Shown here: positions 16,845 to 25,612 of the stretch, piece by piece
How positions within the stretch are numbered: position 1 is the stretch's first letter
Layout: every line of letters starts with the position of its first letter
From: Thalassococcus_A lentus
GTDB lineage: Bacteria; Pseudomonadota; Alphaproteobacteria; Rhodobacterales; Rhodobacteraceae
Length of the DNA stretch: 64,000 nucleotides
Assembly: GCF_028023555.1 (NCBI RefSeq)
Contig: NZ_JAQIOY010000003.1
Location: 186,001 to 250,000, forward strand
Direction of reading: 5' to 3'
Program-made: the position numbers and the translations under genes
Notes under the pieces: model-generated
Seen by the model: only the letters and a program-made list of their open reading frames with translations
What the model was told of the DNA's origin: nothing
The model's database searches: none

Positions 16845-18869
16845 ATGAGCGATTATCCAAATCTTCTGGCACCATTGGACCTGGGATTCACCACGCTGAA
16901 AAACCGCGTGTTGATGGGATCCATGCACACCAATCTTGAAGAAACCGGAGACTGGAACCGTGTGGCCGAGTTTTACGCCGCCCGGGCGCGAGGCGGGGCC
17001 GCGCTGATGGTTACAGGCGGCATGGCGCCCAACCGCGAAGGCGGTGTATTCCCGGGCGCTGCGGGATTGTTCACCGACAAAGACATTGCCAACCATCGGA
17101 TCGTCACAGATCGGGTTCACGACGCCGGCGGCAAAATTGCGATGCAGATCCTGCACGCAGGCCGCTACGCCTATGGACCGGAATGCGTTGCTCCGAGCCC
17201 GGTAAAATCGCCGATTTCGCCGTTCCCGCCAAAGGAACTGGATGAAGAGGGGATAGAAAAGCAGATCAGCGATATGGTGACTGCAGCCGAGCGCGCAAAA
17301 GAGGCGGGCTATGACGGCGTTGAGGTCATGGGGTCGGAAGGGTATTTCCTGAACCAGTTTCTGGTGACCCACACGAACAAGCGCACGGACCGCTGGGGCG
17401 GGAGCTATGAAAACCGGATGCGCCTGCCGGTGGAGGTTGTGCGGCGTGTGCGCGAGGCGGTCGGTCCCGATTTTATCGTGATTTATCGCCTCAGCATGAT
17501 CGACCTTGTGCCGAACGGTTCCACCCACGACGAAGTGGTGCAACTGGCACAGGCAATCGAGGAAGCGGGCGCCACAATCATCAACACCGGGATCGGCTGG
17601 CACGAAGCGCGCATTCCGACAATCGCGACGTCTGTGCCACGGGCGGCGTTTGCTTGGGTGACCAAGAAGCTGATGAGCAAAGTCGGGATTCCGCTGATCA
17701 CATCGAACCGGATCAACACCCCCGAAGTGGGTGAAAGCGTTCTGGCTGATGGATGCGCCGATATGGTCAGCATGGCGCGCCCGTTTCTCGCGGATGCTGA
17801 TTTCGTGAACAAGGCCGCCGCGGGACGAGCCGCCGAGATCGCGCCGTGTATTGCCTGTAATCAGGCCTGTCTGGATCACACGTTTCAGGGCAAGGTCTCG
17901 AGCTGTCTGGTGAACCCACGGGCCTGCTATGAAACCGAGATCGTGATTGAACAGACCGACGCGGCCAAGCGCATCGCAATTGTTGGTGCGGGCCCGGCCG
18001 GGCTTGCGACGGCCATAACAGCTGCCGAGCGTGGCCATAGCGTCGTGCTTTTTGATCGCGCCGAGCAAATTGGCGGACAGTTGAACATGGCCAAACAGGT
18101 TCCCGGCAAGGAGGAGTTCTTTGGTCTTGTGGACTGGTTCGGCACTATGGTCGACCGGCATGGTGTTGAACTGCGTCTGGGAACAGAGGCGACCGTCGCG
18201 ATGTTGCAGGACTTTGACGAAGTGATCATAGCCACCGGTGTAGTTCCGCGCGATCCGGGTATTCCCGGGCAGGACCACCCCAAGGTTCTGGGCTATGTGG
18301 ATGTGCTGCGTCACAAGGCCGAGGTGGGCAAACGTGTGGCCGTTATCGGGGCCGGGGGGATTGGTTTTGACGTCTCGGAATTCCTTGTGACCGAGGACAG
18401 CCCAACTGAAAGCCTGCCCGATTGGCTGCGCGAGTGGGGCGTTACGGATCCTGCCGAGGTGCGCTCTGGTCTGGCCCCGGACGGCCCGCAACCGGATGCG
18501 CCGGCGCGTGAAGTGATCCTGCTGCAGCGCAAATCCGAAAAACCCGGCAAAGGTCTGGGCAAGACAACAGGCTGGATTCATCGCATGGGCTTGCAGATGA
18601 AGGCCGTGGAAATGAAAGCTGGCGTCAATTACGAGCGGATCGATGATGAAGGCCTGCACATTTCCTTTGGCGAAGCGCGTGAGCGGCCTGAAGTCATCGT
18701 CTGCGATAATGTGGTGCTCTGTGCCGGTCAGATCAGCGAGCGATCTTTGGCCGATGCGCTGGAAGCGCAGGGCGTTGCCTGTCACGTGATCGGCGGCGCG
18801 GATGTTGCTGCTGAACTGGATGCCAAGCGGGCGATTGATCAGGGCGTTCGGCTGGCTGCCGGGCTGTGA
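16845..18869 (+). CDS. fadH: 2,4-dienoyl-CoA reductase (NADPH), FadH type
   Basis: A 674-residue flavo-iron-sulfur enzyme that removes double bases in the beta-oxidation of unsaturated fatty acids. The N-terminal old-yellow-enzyme barrel carries VEVMGSEGYFLNQF (active tyrosine) and NTGIGWHEARIPTI (active histidine). The 4Fe-4S cysteines are in CIACNQACLD and SSCLVNP at about residue 335-355. The C-terminal half has FAD (IVGAGPAGLATA) and NADPH (AVIGAGGIGFDV) folds. Motif by motif it matches E. coli FadH. GGGAGG lies 7 bases before the ATG. Confidence 0.92.
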   Translation: MSDYPNLLAPLDLGFTTLKNRVLMGSMHTNLEETGDWNRVAEFYAARARGGAALMVTGGMAPNREGGVFPGAAGLFTDKDIANHRIVTDRVHDAGGKIAMQILHAGRYAYGPECVAPSPVKSPISPFPPKELDEEGIEKQISDMVTAAERAKEAGYDGVEVMGSEGYFLNQFLVTHTNKRTDRWGGSYENRMRLPVEVVRRVREAVGPDFIVIYRLSMIDLVPNGSTHDEVVQLAQAIEEAGATIINTGIGWHEARIPTIATSVPRAAFAWVTKKLMSKVGIPLITSNRINTPEVGESVLADGCADMVSMARPFLADADFVNKAAAGRAAEIAPCIACNQACLDHTFQGKVSSCLVNPRACYETEIVIEQTDAAKRIAIVGAGPAGLATAITAAERGHSVVLFDRAEQIGGQLNMAKQVPGKEEFFGLVDWFGTMVDRHGVELRLGTEATVAMLQDFDEVIIATGVVPRDPGIPGQDHPKVLGYVDVLRHKAEVGKRVAVIGAGGIGFDVSEFLVTEDSPTESLPDWLREWGVTDPAEVRSGLAPDGPQPDAPAREVILLQRKSEKPGKGLGKTTGWIHRMGLQMKAVEMKAGVNYERIDDEGLHISFGEARERPEVIVCDNVVLCAGQISERSLADALEAQGVACHVIGGADVAAELDAKRAIDQGVRLAAGL

Positions 18870-18877
18870 CGCTGTGC

Positions 18878-18905
18878 GGCGCTATTCAGCACAGCTGAAG
18901 GCGCC
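18878..18905 (+). terminator. Hairpin after fadH
   Basis: TTCAGC-ACA-GCTGAA is flanked by a second pairing GGCGC/GCGCC, giving a strong stem 8 bases after the fadH stop. No T-run follows, so termination may need Rho or the stem may stabilise the message. Confidence 0.45.
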
Positions 18906-18986
18906 CCGCCCACCGTCCCATCGGTTGCACTGACGGAACGTGGCAAAGATTGCTGTGGACCGGACATGTCGTCTGGCCCACAGCCC

Positions 18987-19011
18987 TGACCGACCCGCGG
19001 AGGGCCGGTCA
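18987..19011 (-). terminator. Hairpin after the DUF4399 gene
   Basis: TGACCG and CGGTCA pair around a CCC/GGG inner stem with one mismatch. It lies 14 bases beyond the stop of the minus-strand DUF4399 gene. Confidence 0.4.
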
Positions 19012-19025
19012 GGTACACACCAAGA

Positions 19026-19478
19026 TTACTCGGTAATTGTGATGGTGATCTGTTCGGACATGACCGGCGGGTTGTGCGGCACGTGGTAGAGATCACCAAA
19101 GACCATCTGCAAAGTATGCGTTCCTGCACCCAGTTCGAGCATGGTTTCGGTCTGGCCTTTGCCGAAGTGCTTGTGGTTGTCGTCGGCGGCGATGCCATAT
19201 TCATTCATGTCAGCATCGTCTGAGCCTTCTCCGAAGGGGGCCCTGTTGATCAGCAGGTGATGATGGCCTGTATTCTCGGCCTCGGTGCCTGCAGGCGCAA
19301 CGCCCATGCCGCTAAGGCCAAAGATGACCTTGACGGGTCCCTGAACGGTTGCGCCGTCTTCCAAATTGGCAAAATAGACCGTCGCGCCTGGTGCCGATGG
19401 TGTTTCGCCCGCAAAACTGGATGTGGCCATCAAGAGCGCCGTCGCCGCTGCCGCAAACATGAATCGTGAATTCTTCAT
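19026..19478 (-). CDS. DUF4399-type secreted protein
   Basis: A 150-residue exported protein with a clear Sec signal peptide (hydrophobic residues 6-20, cleavage near SSFAG). The mature domain shows the DUF4399 pattern: VYFANLEDGATV near its start, the His cluster GHHHLLI, NHKHFGKG, and GTHTLQMVFGD. The histidines suggest a metal site, but the family's function is not established. It diverges from an ECF sigma factor gene across a 60-base gap and is a natural candidate target of that sigma factor. AGGAG lies ahead of the ATG. Confidence 0.85.
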   Translation of the reverse strand: MKNSRFMFAAAATALLMATSSFAGETPSAPGATVYFANLEDGATVQGPVKVIFGLSGMGVAPAGTEAENTGHHHLLINRAPFGEGSDDADMNEYGIAADDNHKHFGKGQTETMLELGAGTHTLQMVFGDLYHVPHNPPVMSEQITITITE

Positions 19479-19544
19479 TGTGATCTCCTCGCTTGTCGTG
19501 GACGCGATCCGCGCCCTATATGGATGAACACGTGAAGGGACGGG

Positions 19545-20057
19545 ATTATTCGGCGCTTTTTCAAAAAAACTGGAAAACAGGCGATCGAAGATGGTCTGGG
19601 CGCGGTATTTCCGCGCCTATGGCGGTATTGCCTGGCTTTGACCGGCCGTCGCGATCTGGCAGATGATCTGGCGCAAGCCACTTGCGCCCGCGCCCTGGAA
19701 AAAGCCCATCTGTTTGACCCGGACACCCATTTGGATCGCTGGCTTTTTAGAATGGCGCAGCGGCTTTGGTTGAATGACATCCGAGCGCAAAAGGCGCGTC
19801 CAGTTGCCGCTGAAACAGATCCGGATGAAGTGGTATCCCTTCAATCTTCGACGGAAACGAATATTTTCGCGCGTGAGGTGTTTAGCAAGATAGAGACACT
19901 GCCCGCACCACAACGGGTGGCGATCTTGCTGGTATACGTCGAAGGATACACATATGCCGAAGCGGCTGAGGCTCAGGACGTTCCCATAGGAACAATCATG
20001 AGTCGTCTGGCGGCAGCGCGGCGAAAACTGGCTGAAGACACCGGAGGTGTGCAATGA
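19545..20057 (+). CDS. ECF-type RNA polymerase sigma factor with uncertain start
   Basis: A group 4 sigma factor. Region 2 is ADDLAQATCARALEKAHLF with the -10 recognition helix around HLDRWLFRMAQRLW. Region 4 is the helix-turn-helix LPAPQRVAILLVYVEGYTYA followed by VPIGTIMSRLAAARRKL. Homologous sequence (FPRLWRYCLALTG) lies before the first usual start, a TTG at 19638. The frame is open back to 19536 with only ATT (19545, 19548) or CTG (19596) codons; AAGGGA precedes the ATT pair. A frameshift in the A run at 19563-19569 would instead join it to ATG 19520. The stop overlaps the anti-sigma start by ATGA. Confidence 0.8.
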   Translation: MIRRFFKKTGKQAIEDGLGAVFPRLWRYCLALTGRRDLADDLAQATCARALEKAHLFDPDTHLDRWLFRMAQRLWLNDIRAQKARPVAAETDPDEVVSLQSSTETNIFAREVFSKIETLPAPQRVAILLVYVEGYTYAEAAEAQDVPIGTIMSRLAAARRKLAEDTGGVQ

Positions 20058-20806
20058 CACCGAAGCAGGCATTCACCGATGAAGAACTGACGGCCTTTCT
20101 GGATGGAGAAGCCCCGGCTGAGCTTTGCCAGAATATCGAAGCGCAGATGTCGCCCGAGCTCGAAGCGCGCATGGCGCTGCTGGATCGGGGCAAAGAACAG
20201 GCCATTCATGCGTTCGCTGCGGTTTTGAATCAAGCGCCGGACTGCGACCTGAGCGAAAGCGCTGTGCCGCATCCGGGCACAATGCGCCCTGCCGCGGTAT
20301 TCGGTGGGCTGGGGCTGGTTGCCGGGCTGGTTCTTGCGCTTGGGCTGGGCACTTGGTTCGGGCAGCCAGCCGATACCTCGGCAGAGCCTTGGCATGTGGA
20401 GGTCGCGGCTTATCACGCGCTCTATGTTGAGCAGACATTGAATGCGGCCAACATGACGGCTGAGGAAAACGCGCAGCGGTTGCAGGCCCTGTCGGCCGTT
20501 TTGGGCAGAGACCTTTCCGCCGCCGCCGAGATCGAGGATCTGAAATTCGTGCGCGCCCAGCAATTGGGATTCGAAGGGGCACCGCTGATCCAGATGGCCT
20601 TTCTTGCAGATGATGGAACCCCTGTAGCGCTTTGCATTTTGCGCCAGCAAGGCGGTGCGCAGGATGTGGCGCAAACCAACCTCAAGGGAATGAGCGGCGC
20701 AAGCTGGGCGGACAACAACCTGCGGTTCTTCTTAATTGGCGGAAATGATGGCAATGCAACCAAGAGGCAAGCGGATGCATTTCATGCTCTGCTTTTGGGG
20801 GCCTAA
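20054..20806 (+). CDS. Membrane anti-sigma factor
   Basis: A 250-residue protein coupled to the sigma gene by ATGA. The N-terminal part (DEELTAFLDGEAPAELCQNI) matches the start of zinc-finger-type anti-sigma domains, but the usual HxxxCxxC signature is missing. One membrane segment lies at about residues 78-98. The remaining 150 residues would be periplasmic and probably sense the signal, ending with VALCILRQQGG. It should hold the sigma factor inactive at the membrane. What it senses cannot be read from sequence. Confidence 0.8.
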   Translation: MTPKQAFTDEELTAFLDGEAPAELCQNIEAQMSPELEARMALLDRGKEQAIHAFAAVLNQAPDCDLSESAVPHPGTMRPAAVFGGLGLVAGLVLALGLGTWFGQPADTSAEPWHVEVAAYHALYVEQTLNAANMTAEENAQRLQALSAVLGRDLSAAAEIEDLKFVRAQQLGFEGAPLIQMAFLADDGTPVALCILRQQGGAQDVAQTNLKGMSGASWADNNLRFFLIGGNDGNATKRQADAFHALLLGA

Positions 20807-20937
20807 AAGCCGGTTTCAGCGTTTCCATGCCACAGACAGAGCAGGCAATTACCCCGGTATTGTCCGCAAGGTGCCCAAGTTGCGCCCTTTTTGACCCACA
20901 TACACGATGCCAACGGAACAACCCGATGGAGACGTGA

Positions 20938-21843
20938 ATGGATCGTCTGACTGAAATGGAAGCCTTTGCCACAGTGGTGGATCAAGGTGGATTTACCGAC
21001 GCGGCAAAGAAGATGGGGATTTCGAAATCCGCTGTCTCGAAACATGTCTCGTCGCTTGAGGCCCGACTGGGCGCCCGACTTCTGAACCGCACGACACGAC
21101 GAGTGAGCCCGACCGAAATTGGTCTTGCTTACTATGACCGTGCACGCCGCGTTCTGAATGATGCGGGCGAGGCGGACGCGCTTGTGACCTCAATGCAATC
21201 TGCGCCGTCTGGTCTTTTGCGGATCAGCGTTGCGACGGATTTCGGTGTGAACCATCTGTCACCTGTGTTGGGTGAGTTCCTGGCAGAGTTCCCCGATATC
21301 ACCGTCAACATGGTCCTGAACAACCGCTACGTCGAATTGATCAGCGAAGGCTTTGATATGGCTGTGCGTATTGGTGAGCTGGAAGACAGCACCCTGCGCG
21401 CCCGTAAGCTGACAGAAACGACCAAGCGTATGATCGCCGCGCCAGCCTATTTTGAAAAATATGGCCGCCCGCAGCGCATCGACGATCTCAATGAGCACAA
21501 GCTGCTGCATTATTCCAATCAGGCGTCTGGCAATGTCTGGAAGTTGACCGCACCTTCGGGCGAGAAGCGTCAGGTTCGTACAGCCGGATGGCTGAGCGTC
21601 AATGACGGTCAATCCTTGCTGAATGCCTGCATCGCGGGTCTCGGCATCGCGTATCTGCCGTCCTACCTTTATGCCGATGCGATGAAGCAAGGTCTTGTCG
21701 AGGATGCGATCCCCGATCTTCCGATGGAAACGCAAGGCATCTATGCGGTCTACCCGCCGGGCCGATTTACCCAGCCCAAAGTCCGCGCCTTTATCGACTT
21801 TCTGGTGCACGAGTTGGCCGAAAAAGGCCCGGCCAACTGGTAA
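20938..21843 (+). CDS. LysR-family transcriptional regulator
   Basis: A 301-residue regulator with the LysR winged helix at the N-terminus (MEAFATVVDQGGFTDAAKKM, then KSAVSKHVSSLEARLGARL) and a periplasmic-binding-like effector domain from about residue 90. The closing stretch YAVYPPGRFTQPKVRAFIDF is typical of the CrgA-like subgroup, which often controls divergent or distant oxidoreductase or transporter genes. Its own target is not evident because both neighbours are separate units. A terminator follows inside the next gene. Confidence 0.93.
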   Translation: MDRLTEMEAFATVVDQGGFTDAAKKMGISKSAVSKHVSSLEARLGARLLNRTTRRVSPTEIGLAYYDRARRVLNDAGEADALVTSMQSAPSGLLRISVATDFGVNHLSPVLGEFLAEFPDITVNMVLNNRYVELISEGFDMAVRIGELEDSTLRARKLTETTKRMIAAPAYFEKYGRPQRIDDLNEHKLLHYSNQASGNVWKLTAPSGEKRQVRTAGWLSVNDGQSLLNACIAGLGIAYLPSYLYADAMKQGLVEDAIPDLPMETQGIYAVYPPGRFTQPKVRAFIDFLVHELAEKGPANW

Positions 21844-21883
21844 ACGCATCAGCGAACAGGTTCTTCCCCGCCTTGCAAAGAGG

Positions 21884-22948
21884 CTACCTATTAACCCCGA
21901 AGCTCGTCTTCGGGGTTTCTTTGTTTTTGGCCAGCCACTGAGATGGACTGCATCCCTTCAGCCGTGAAAATTCGCGATTGAAATTCGACTTGGTGTTAAA
22001 GCCCGAATTCAACCAGGTATCCGTGACGCGGGCGCCTTGCATCAATTGCGCGCAGGCATGGTCGATCCGATGCCTATTAATGAACCGAGAGACGTTTTCA
22101 CCGGTGGTGCGGTTGATCGCGGCTGACAGGGTTTTGCGCGGCAGGCCCATGCGGCGGGACAGCCGATCAAGCGACAGATCGGGATCGAGAAACAACTGCG
22201 TGTCGTCCAGAAGTCCGGCAAGCGCTGATGTGATCTCGGCATCGCGTTCCGAGGTGTCCAATTCGGGTTCGTCCATTGGATCATGAATTCCAACAGCTAC
22301 CCTCGCTGTCTCGGACGCTCGAAGCGGGTCGGGCGGTTCCAGTTCAGGGCTGAGCGCGACCCAGCCAAGCAACACAAAAATCGCTGTTGTGGCAAAGCTG
22401 ACGATCCAGGGTTGCAGCCAGGCATTGCTGGAGACATGGGCAGCCAGAATAGCCATGTCTGAAAGGGCCGAGGCAAGAAGCGCAGAGCCGATCAGGCGCC
22501 AGACCTTGCCGGGTATGTCGCCTGATCCCAAGCGCGTACGAGGCAGGGCGTCCGGACCTGCGCCTGCCTTTCGCAGAATTGCCACGCCATATCCGGCAAA
22601 CAGTATTGGCACCAAAAGGTCGAGCGCGTTCGGCAAAACGACCAAGCTGCAAAGCGCCAATATTAGCCCCAACACGTGAACCGTTTCGCGTTTGCCCACC
22701 GGTCGCAAAGCGCTGTGCACAAAGCAGACATATGCAAATCCCGGAACAACAGAGGCGAGCAGCGGTTGCAATGGCCGCAACTCGTTCAGCCCGTAGTGCT
22801 GCACGAGACTGAGCAAAAGGCTTTGAAGCGCACAGAGCCCGACCAAACCGGCCAGCATTCCGCTTCGCCCATCCCGCATGGCGAGATGCAGAGCGAGAAC
22901 AGACAGCAACACGGCTGCAAACAAAGGAATTGGAAAGGTCGGCATCAT
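21884..22948 (-). CDS. AraC-family regulator with N-terminal membrane domain
   Basis: The product of 354 residues begins with about six to seven hydrophobic segments (residues 1-215), followed by a linker and a C-terminal AraC DNA-binding domain: LSLDRLSRRMGLPRKTLSAA and RHRIDHACAQLMQG, then FNTKSNFNREFSRLKGCSPS. Such membrane-bound AraC proteins may sense an envelope or small hydrophobic signal. ATG 22948 is taken as start; a GTG at 22975 is possible. The final codons (KETPKTSFGVNR) also form the terminator hairpin of the converging LysR gene. Confidence 0.88.
   Translation of the reverse strand: MMPTFPIPLFAAVLLSVLALHLAMRDGRSGMLAGLVGLCALQSLLLSLVQHYGLNELRPLQPLLASVVPGFAYVCFVHSALRPVGKRETVHVLGLILALCSLVVLPNALDLLVPILFAGYGVAILRKAGAGPDALPRTRLGSGDIPGKVWRLIGSALLASALSDMAILAAHVSSNAWLQPWIVSFATTAIFVLLGWVALSPELEPPDPLRASETARVAVGIHDPMDEPELDTSERDAEITSALAGLLDDTQLFLDPDLSLDRLSRRMGLPRKTLSAAINRTTGENVSRFINRHRIDHACAQLMQGARVTDTWLNSGFNTKSNFNREFSRLKGCSPSQWLAKNKETPKTSFGVNR
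21892..21925 (+). terminator. Terminator of the LysR gene, inside the AraC coding end
   Basis: Arms ACCCCGAAG and CTTCGGGGT pair around a 4-5 base loop, followed on the plus strand by TTTCTTTGTTTTT. The stem lies within the last dozen codons of the converging AraC gene. Confidence 0.7.
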
Positions 22949-23081
22949 CGTCGCGGCACGTCCAATATTAGGCACGGGTCCAAAAACCGGTTTCAGGACC
23001 TGCCCGGACCGGATTTAGGGCGCGGGCTTGGCACTTGGTGACCAGATTGACCTCAGTCTTTCAGTCAAAGGAGTATCGACG

Positions 23082-24106
23082 ATGAAATCTCTTGTCACCA
23101 TCCAGTCCGCAGCCTTGGTTGCCCTTTCCTCTGCCGCGTTTGCAGAGCCCTTTGCCGGGGTCATGGATATCGAGATCGACGCGCCTCATCATGGGCGCAG
23201 CATGAGCGGGGCAGTCTGGTATCCGGCGCAGCAGATTGGCCAGCCCGAGGTCTATGATGAAAACGCAGTGTTCTACGGCACCGAAGTGCTGCGCGATGCG
23301 CCGCTGTCGCCGGGCACCTATCCGGTTGTTGTGCTCAGCCACGGGCTTGGCGGCAATATCCGCAGTACAATGTGGCTCTCTGCGGCCTTGGCGGCCAAGG
23401 GCGCGCTGGTTATCAACGTGAACCACCCCAACAGTTCTACCTGGGACATGAACTTTCAGGCCGGGTTGGAACATGGCACCCGTGCGCGCGATTTGTCCGT
23501 TGCTTTGGATTGGTTGCAGACCTCCGAGTTTGCAGGCGCAATGAGCGACGAAATCACAGCCGCCGGTTTTTCATATGGTGGTTGGACGGCGCTTTCGCTG
23601 GGCGGTCTTCGTGGCAATCACGAAGGTTATGTCCAAAGCTGCAGACAGGCTGATGGCCGCTCCACGCACTGTGCGGACATTGAAAACGCCGGCGTTGATC
23701 TGGCTTCGCTTGATGTCGAGGCTTGGAATGCTGCTTATCGCGATGCGCGAGTGACCGGTGTGATTGCCGTTGATCCGGGGTTACATTGGGGCTTGACCTC
23801 GAACGAGGCCGCGGCTTTGGCGGTGCCGGCGATGATGATCGGTTTGGGCGAAGGTCAGGATCGTCTCTTTGCCACTGATTTCAGTGTCGCAACAGGCAGT
23901 GGCTTTGGGGCCTTGGTGCCAGATGCAGAACAGGTGCTGATTGCGCCCGCCCGGCACTTTTCCATGCTGCCCCTTGCAAGCCCGCGGGTGAAGCAATCCT
24001 GAAGGAGGAAGGGGAATATCCTGTGTGCTCTGACCCCGAGGGCATGGATCGACGCGCCTTTCACGCTCAGATCATAGATCTGTTTGCGCAGCGGCTCGGG
24101 CTCTGA
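23082..24106 (+). pseudogene. Alpha/beta hydrolase (dienelactone-hydrolase-like), frameshifted near the 3' end
   Basis: An exported alpha/beta hydrolase with a Sec signal peptide (cleavage after SSAAFA) and AAGGAG before ATG 23082. The fold markers are VVLSHGLGGN (oxyanion loop), AAGFSYGGWTAL (nucleophile Ser in GFSYGG) and ARHFSMLPL (catalytic His). The frame stops at 24002 after only a few residues. Reading the next frame from 23976 continues as KPAGEAILKEEGEYPVCSDP and on to RAFHAQIIDLFAQRLGL, ending at 24106. This is the family's C-terminus, so one base is missing within 23970-23976, either by mutation or by sequencing error. All catalytic residues lie before the shift, so a shortened protein might still fold poorly. 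Confidence 0.8.
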
Positions 24107-24120
24107 GTGTTGCCGATGCC

Positions 24121-25071
24121 TTATTGAGTCGAGATCAGAACCGCTTCGACACGGCGGTTTAGGTCTCGGCCTTCTTCGGTCAGATTGCTGGCGATTGGGG
24201 ACAGGTATCCCACTCCGTTTGCTCCGATTTGCGCAGCAGGCGTCTGATGTCGGTCGCGCAGGTAGTCGACAGCCGCCTGCGCCCGTTTGCGCGACAAACC
24301 CTGATTGGCTTCCAACGATCCGGTTGCGTCCGTATGTCCGACAAACAGGATCCGTCGCCCCGGGTTCGCGCTAAGATAACCCGCGATCGCATCAAGAGAG
24401 GCAACAGAGCCGTCGCCCAGCGATGATGACCCGCTTTGAAAGAGCATGTCGCGTAGAATGGCATGCCCGTCACGTTCCAGCTGAACCGCTATATCGCGAC
24501 TGTCTTCTGGCAAACTGGGTTGCGGTGCGGCCGCATCGGTGGCGGTGCGGCCTGCGGCATTTCCGGCGCGCACGATCTGGACATATCCTGCGGTTTCATC
24601 GCGGCTGGCCAGCAAGGTGATGCCGTTGCCCTGTGCGTTGCGCAGCGACACAAAATGATAATCCAGCAGGTTCACATACATCGCAGGGGCCGGAAGCACC
24701 GGCAGGGCAAACCGAAAATCAAACCCGCCGCAATCGATCGCGGTGCAATCGACCAGAACATTGAATCCTTCTGAGGTCAGTTGTTCGCGCAATGGCGTGA
24801 TTAGCTGCAAAGGGGTCAGGCCCGACGCGTCGATGCGCCAGCTTCGGGTTGAAACACGGCCTTCGATCCGTTCGGACGTGATGCCAATGTCAGGGCGCCA
24901 GACATCTGTTGGCAGGCCATAGGCTCCGGGGTCGCGAACCACCGAGGCCGTTCGGGTTGCGCCATTTGGCAGGGACAAGTCCTGAGCGCGGACTGGATTG
25001 GCTGCCAGTCCCAGAACCAGCAGCGCCGCCAGTGAGGCGAATTTAGCGCGAGCGCGCGTGGTATTCATCAT
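24121..25071 (-). CDS. OmpA-family envelope protein
   Basis: A 316-residue protein with a signal peptide ending at NPVRAQ. The N-terminal 180 residues are of unknown fold and contain one likely disulfide (VDCTAIDCGG). The C-terminal OmpA-like domain (about 195-316) has LFQSGSSSLGDGSVASLDAI, the peptidoglycan-binding GHTDATGS and the NQGLSRKRAQAAVDYL helix plus NRRVEAVL. It should anchor the outer membrane or periplasm to peptidoglycan. The start overlaps the end of the AhpD-like gene by 29 bases, which suggests coupling in the four-gene minus-strand operon. Confidence 0.9.
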   Translation of the reverse strand: MMNTTRARAKFASLAALLVLGLAANPVRAQDLSLPNGATRTASVVRDPGAYGLPTDVWRPDIGITSERIEGRVSTRSWRIDASGLTPLQLITPLREQLTSEGFNVLVDCTAIDCGGFDFRFALPVLPAPAMYVNLLDYHFVSLRNAQGNGITLLASRDETAGYVQIVRAGNAAGRTATDAAAPQPSLPEDSRDIAVQLERDGHAILRDMLFQSGSSSLGDGSVASLDAIAGYLSANPGRRILFVGHTDATGSLEANQGLSRKRAQAAVDYLRDRHQTPAAQIGANGVGYLSPIASNLTEEGRDLNRRVEAVLISTQ

Positions 25072-25612
25072 TGGGCCGCATATCCGTGGCGCTGGCCACG
25101 CGGTTGGTCATGTTGAAAAAGCCCGTGACATTCGCAATGTCCCAGATGTCACGGTCCGAAAAGCCTGCGTCACGTAGCGCTTCACGATCAAACTCCGCCA
25201 CCTCGGCTGAGGTCTTGGTGACTTTTTCCGCAAAGGACAGCATGGCGCGGTGCCGATGTGACAGGTCTGCCACACGCCAGTTCATCACCAGCATCTCGCC
25301 CAGTTTCGGATCGCCAGAGAGTTCGCGCACGGCCTGGCCATGGGCTGTCAGGCAGTAGAAACACTTGTTGATCGACGACACCACAACCGCAATCATCTCG
25401 CGTTCAAGCTTGGTCAGCCCCGAGTCCGCCAGCATGAGGTCATTGTACATCGCGGTAAAGGCATTCAGCTTTTCGATGTCAAAGGCATAGGCGCGCAGGA
25501 CATTGGGCACCATGCCCAGCTTGTCCTGACAGATGTCGAAATACTTCTGCGTTGGCTCGGGCAGTGGGTCCACTATGGGCAAATCCAGCGCTGTCGGACG
25601 ATTTTGGGTCAT
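25043..25612 (-). CDS. AhpD-like peroxidase-related enzyme
   Basis: A 189-residue all-helical protein of the carboxymuconolactone decarboxylase/AhpD superfamily, subgroup of uncharacterised peroxidase-related enzymes. The redox centre is the CxxC in NKCFYCLTAHG followed by the histidine. LTKLEREMIAVVVSS and DIANVTGFFNMTNRVA are further family marks. ATG 25612 overlaps the upstream GNAT stop by ATGA; the longer open frame to 25783 is inside that gene. It probably reduces peroxides with a thiol donor. Confidence 0.9.
   Translation of the reverse strand: MTQNRPTALDLPIVDPLPEPTQKYFDICQDKLGMVPNVLRAYAFDIEKLNAFTAMYNDLMLADSGLTKLEREMIAVVVSSINKCFYCLTAHGQAVRELSGDPKLGEMLVMNWRVADLSHRHRAMLSFAEKVTKTSAEVAEFDREALRDAGFSDRDIWDIANVTGFFNMTNRVASATDMRPNDEYHARSR

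Noticed and set aside
16593..18785. 730-codon minus-strand open frame opposite fadH
   Set aside because: It mirrors the fadH codon structure and shows no motif; fadH itself is unambiguous.
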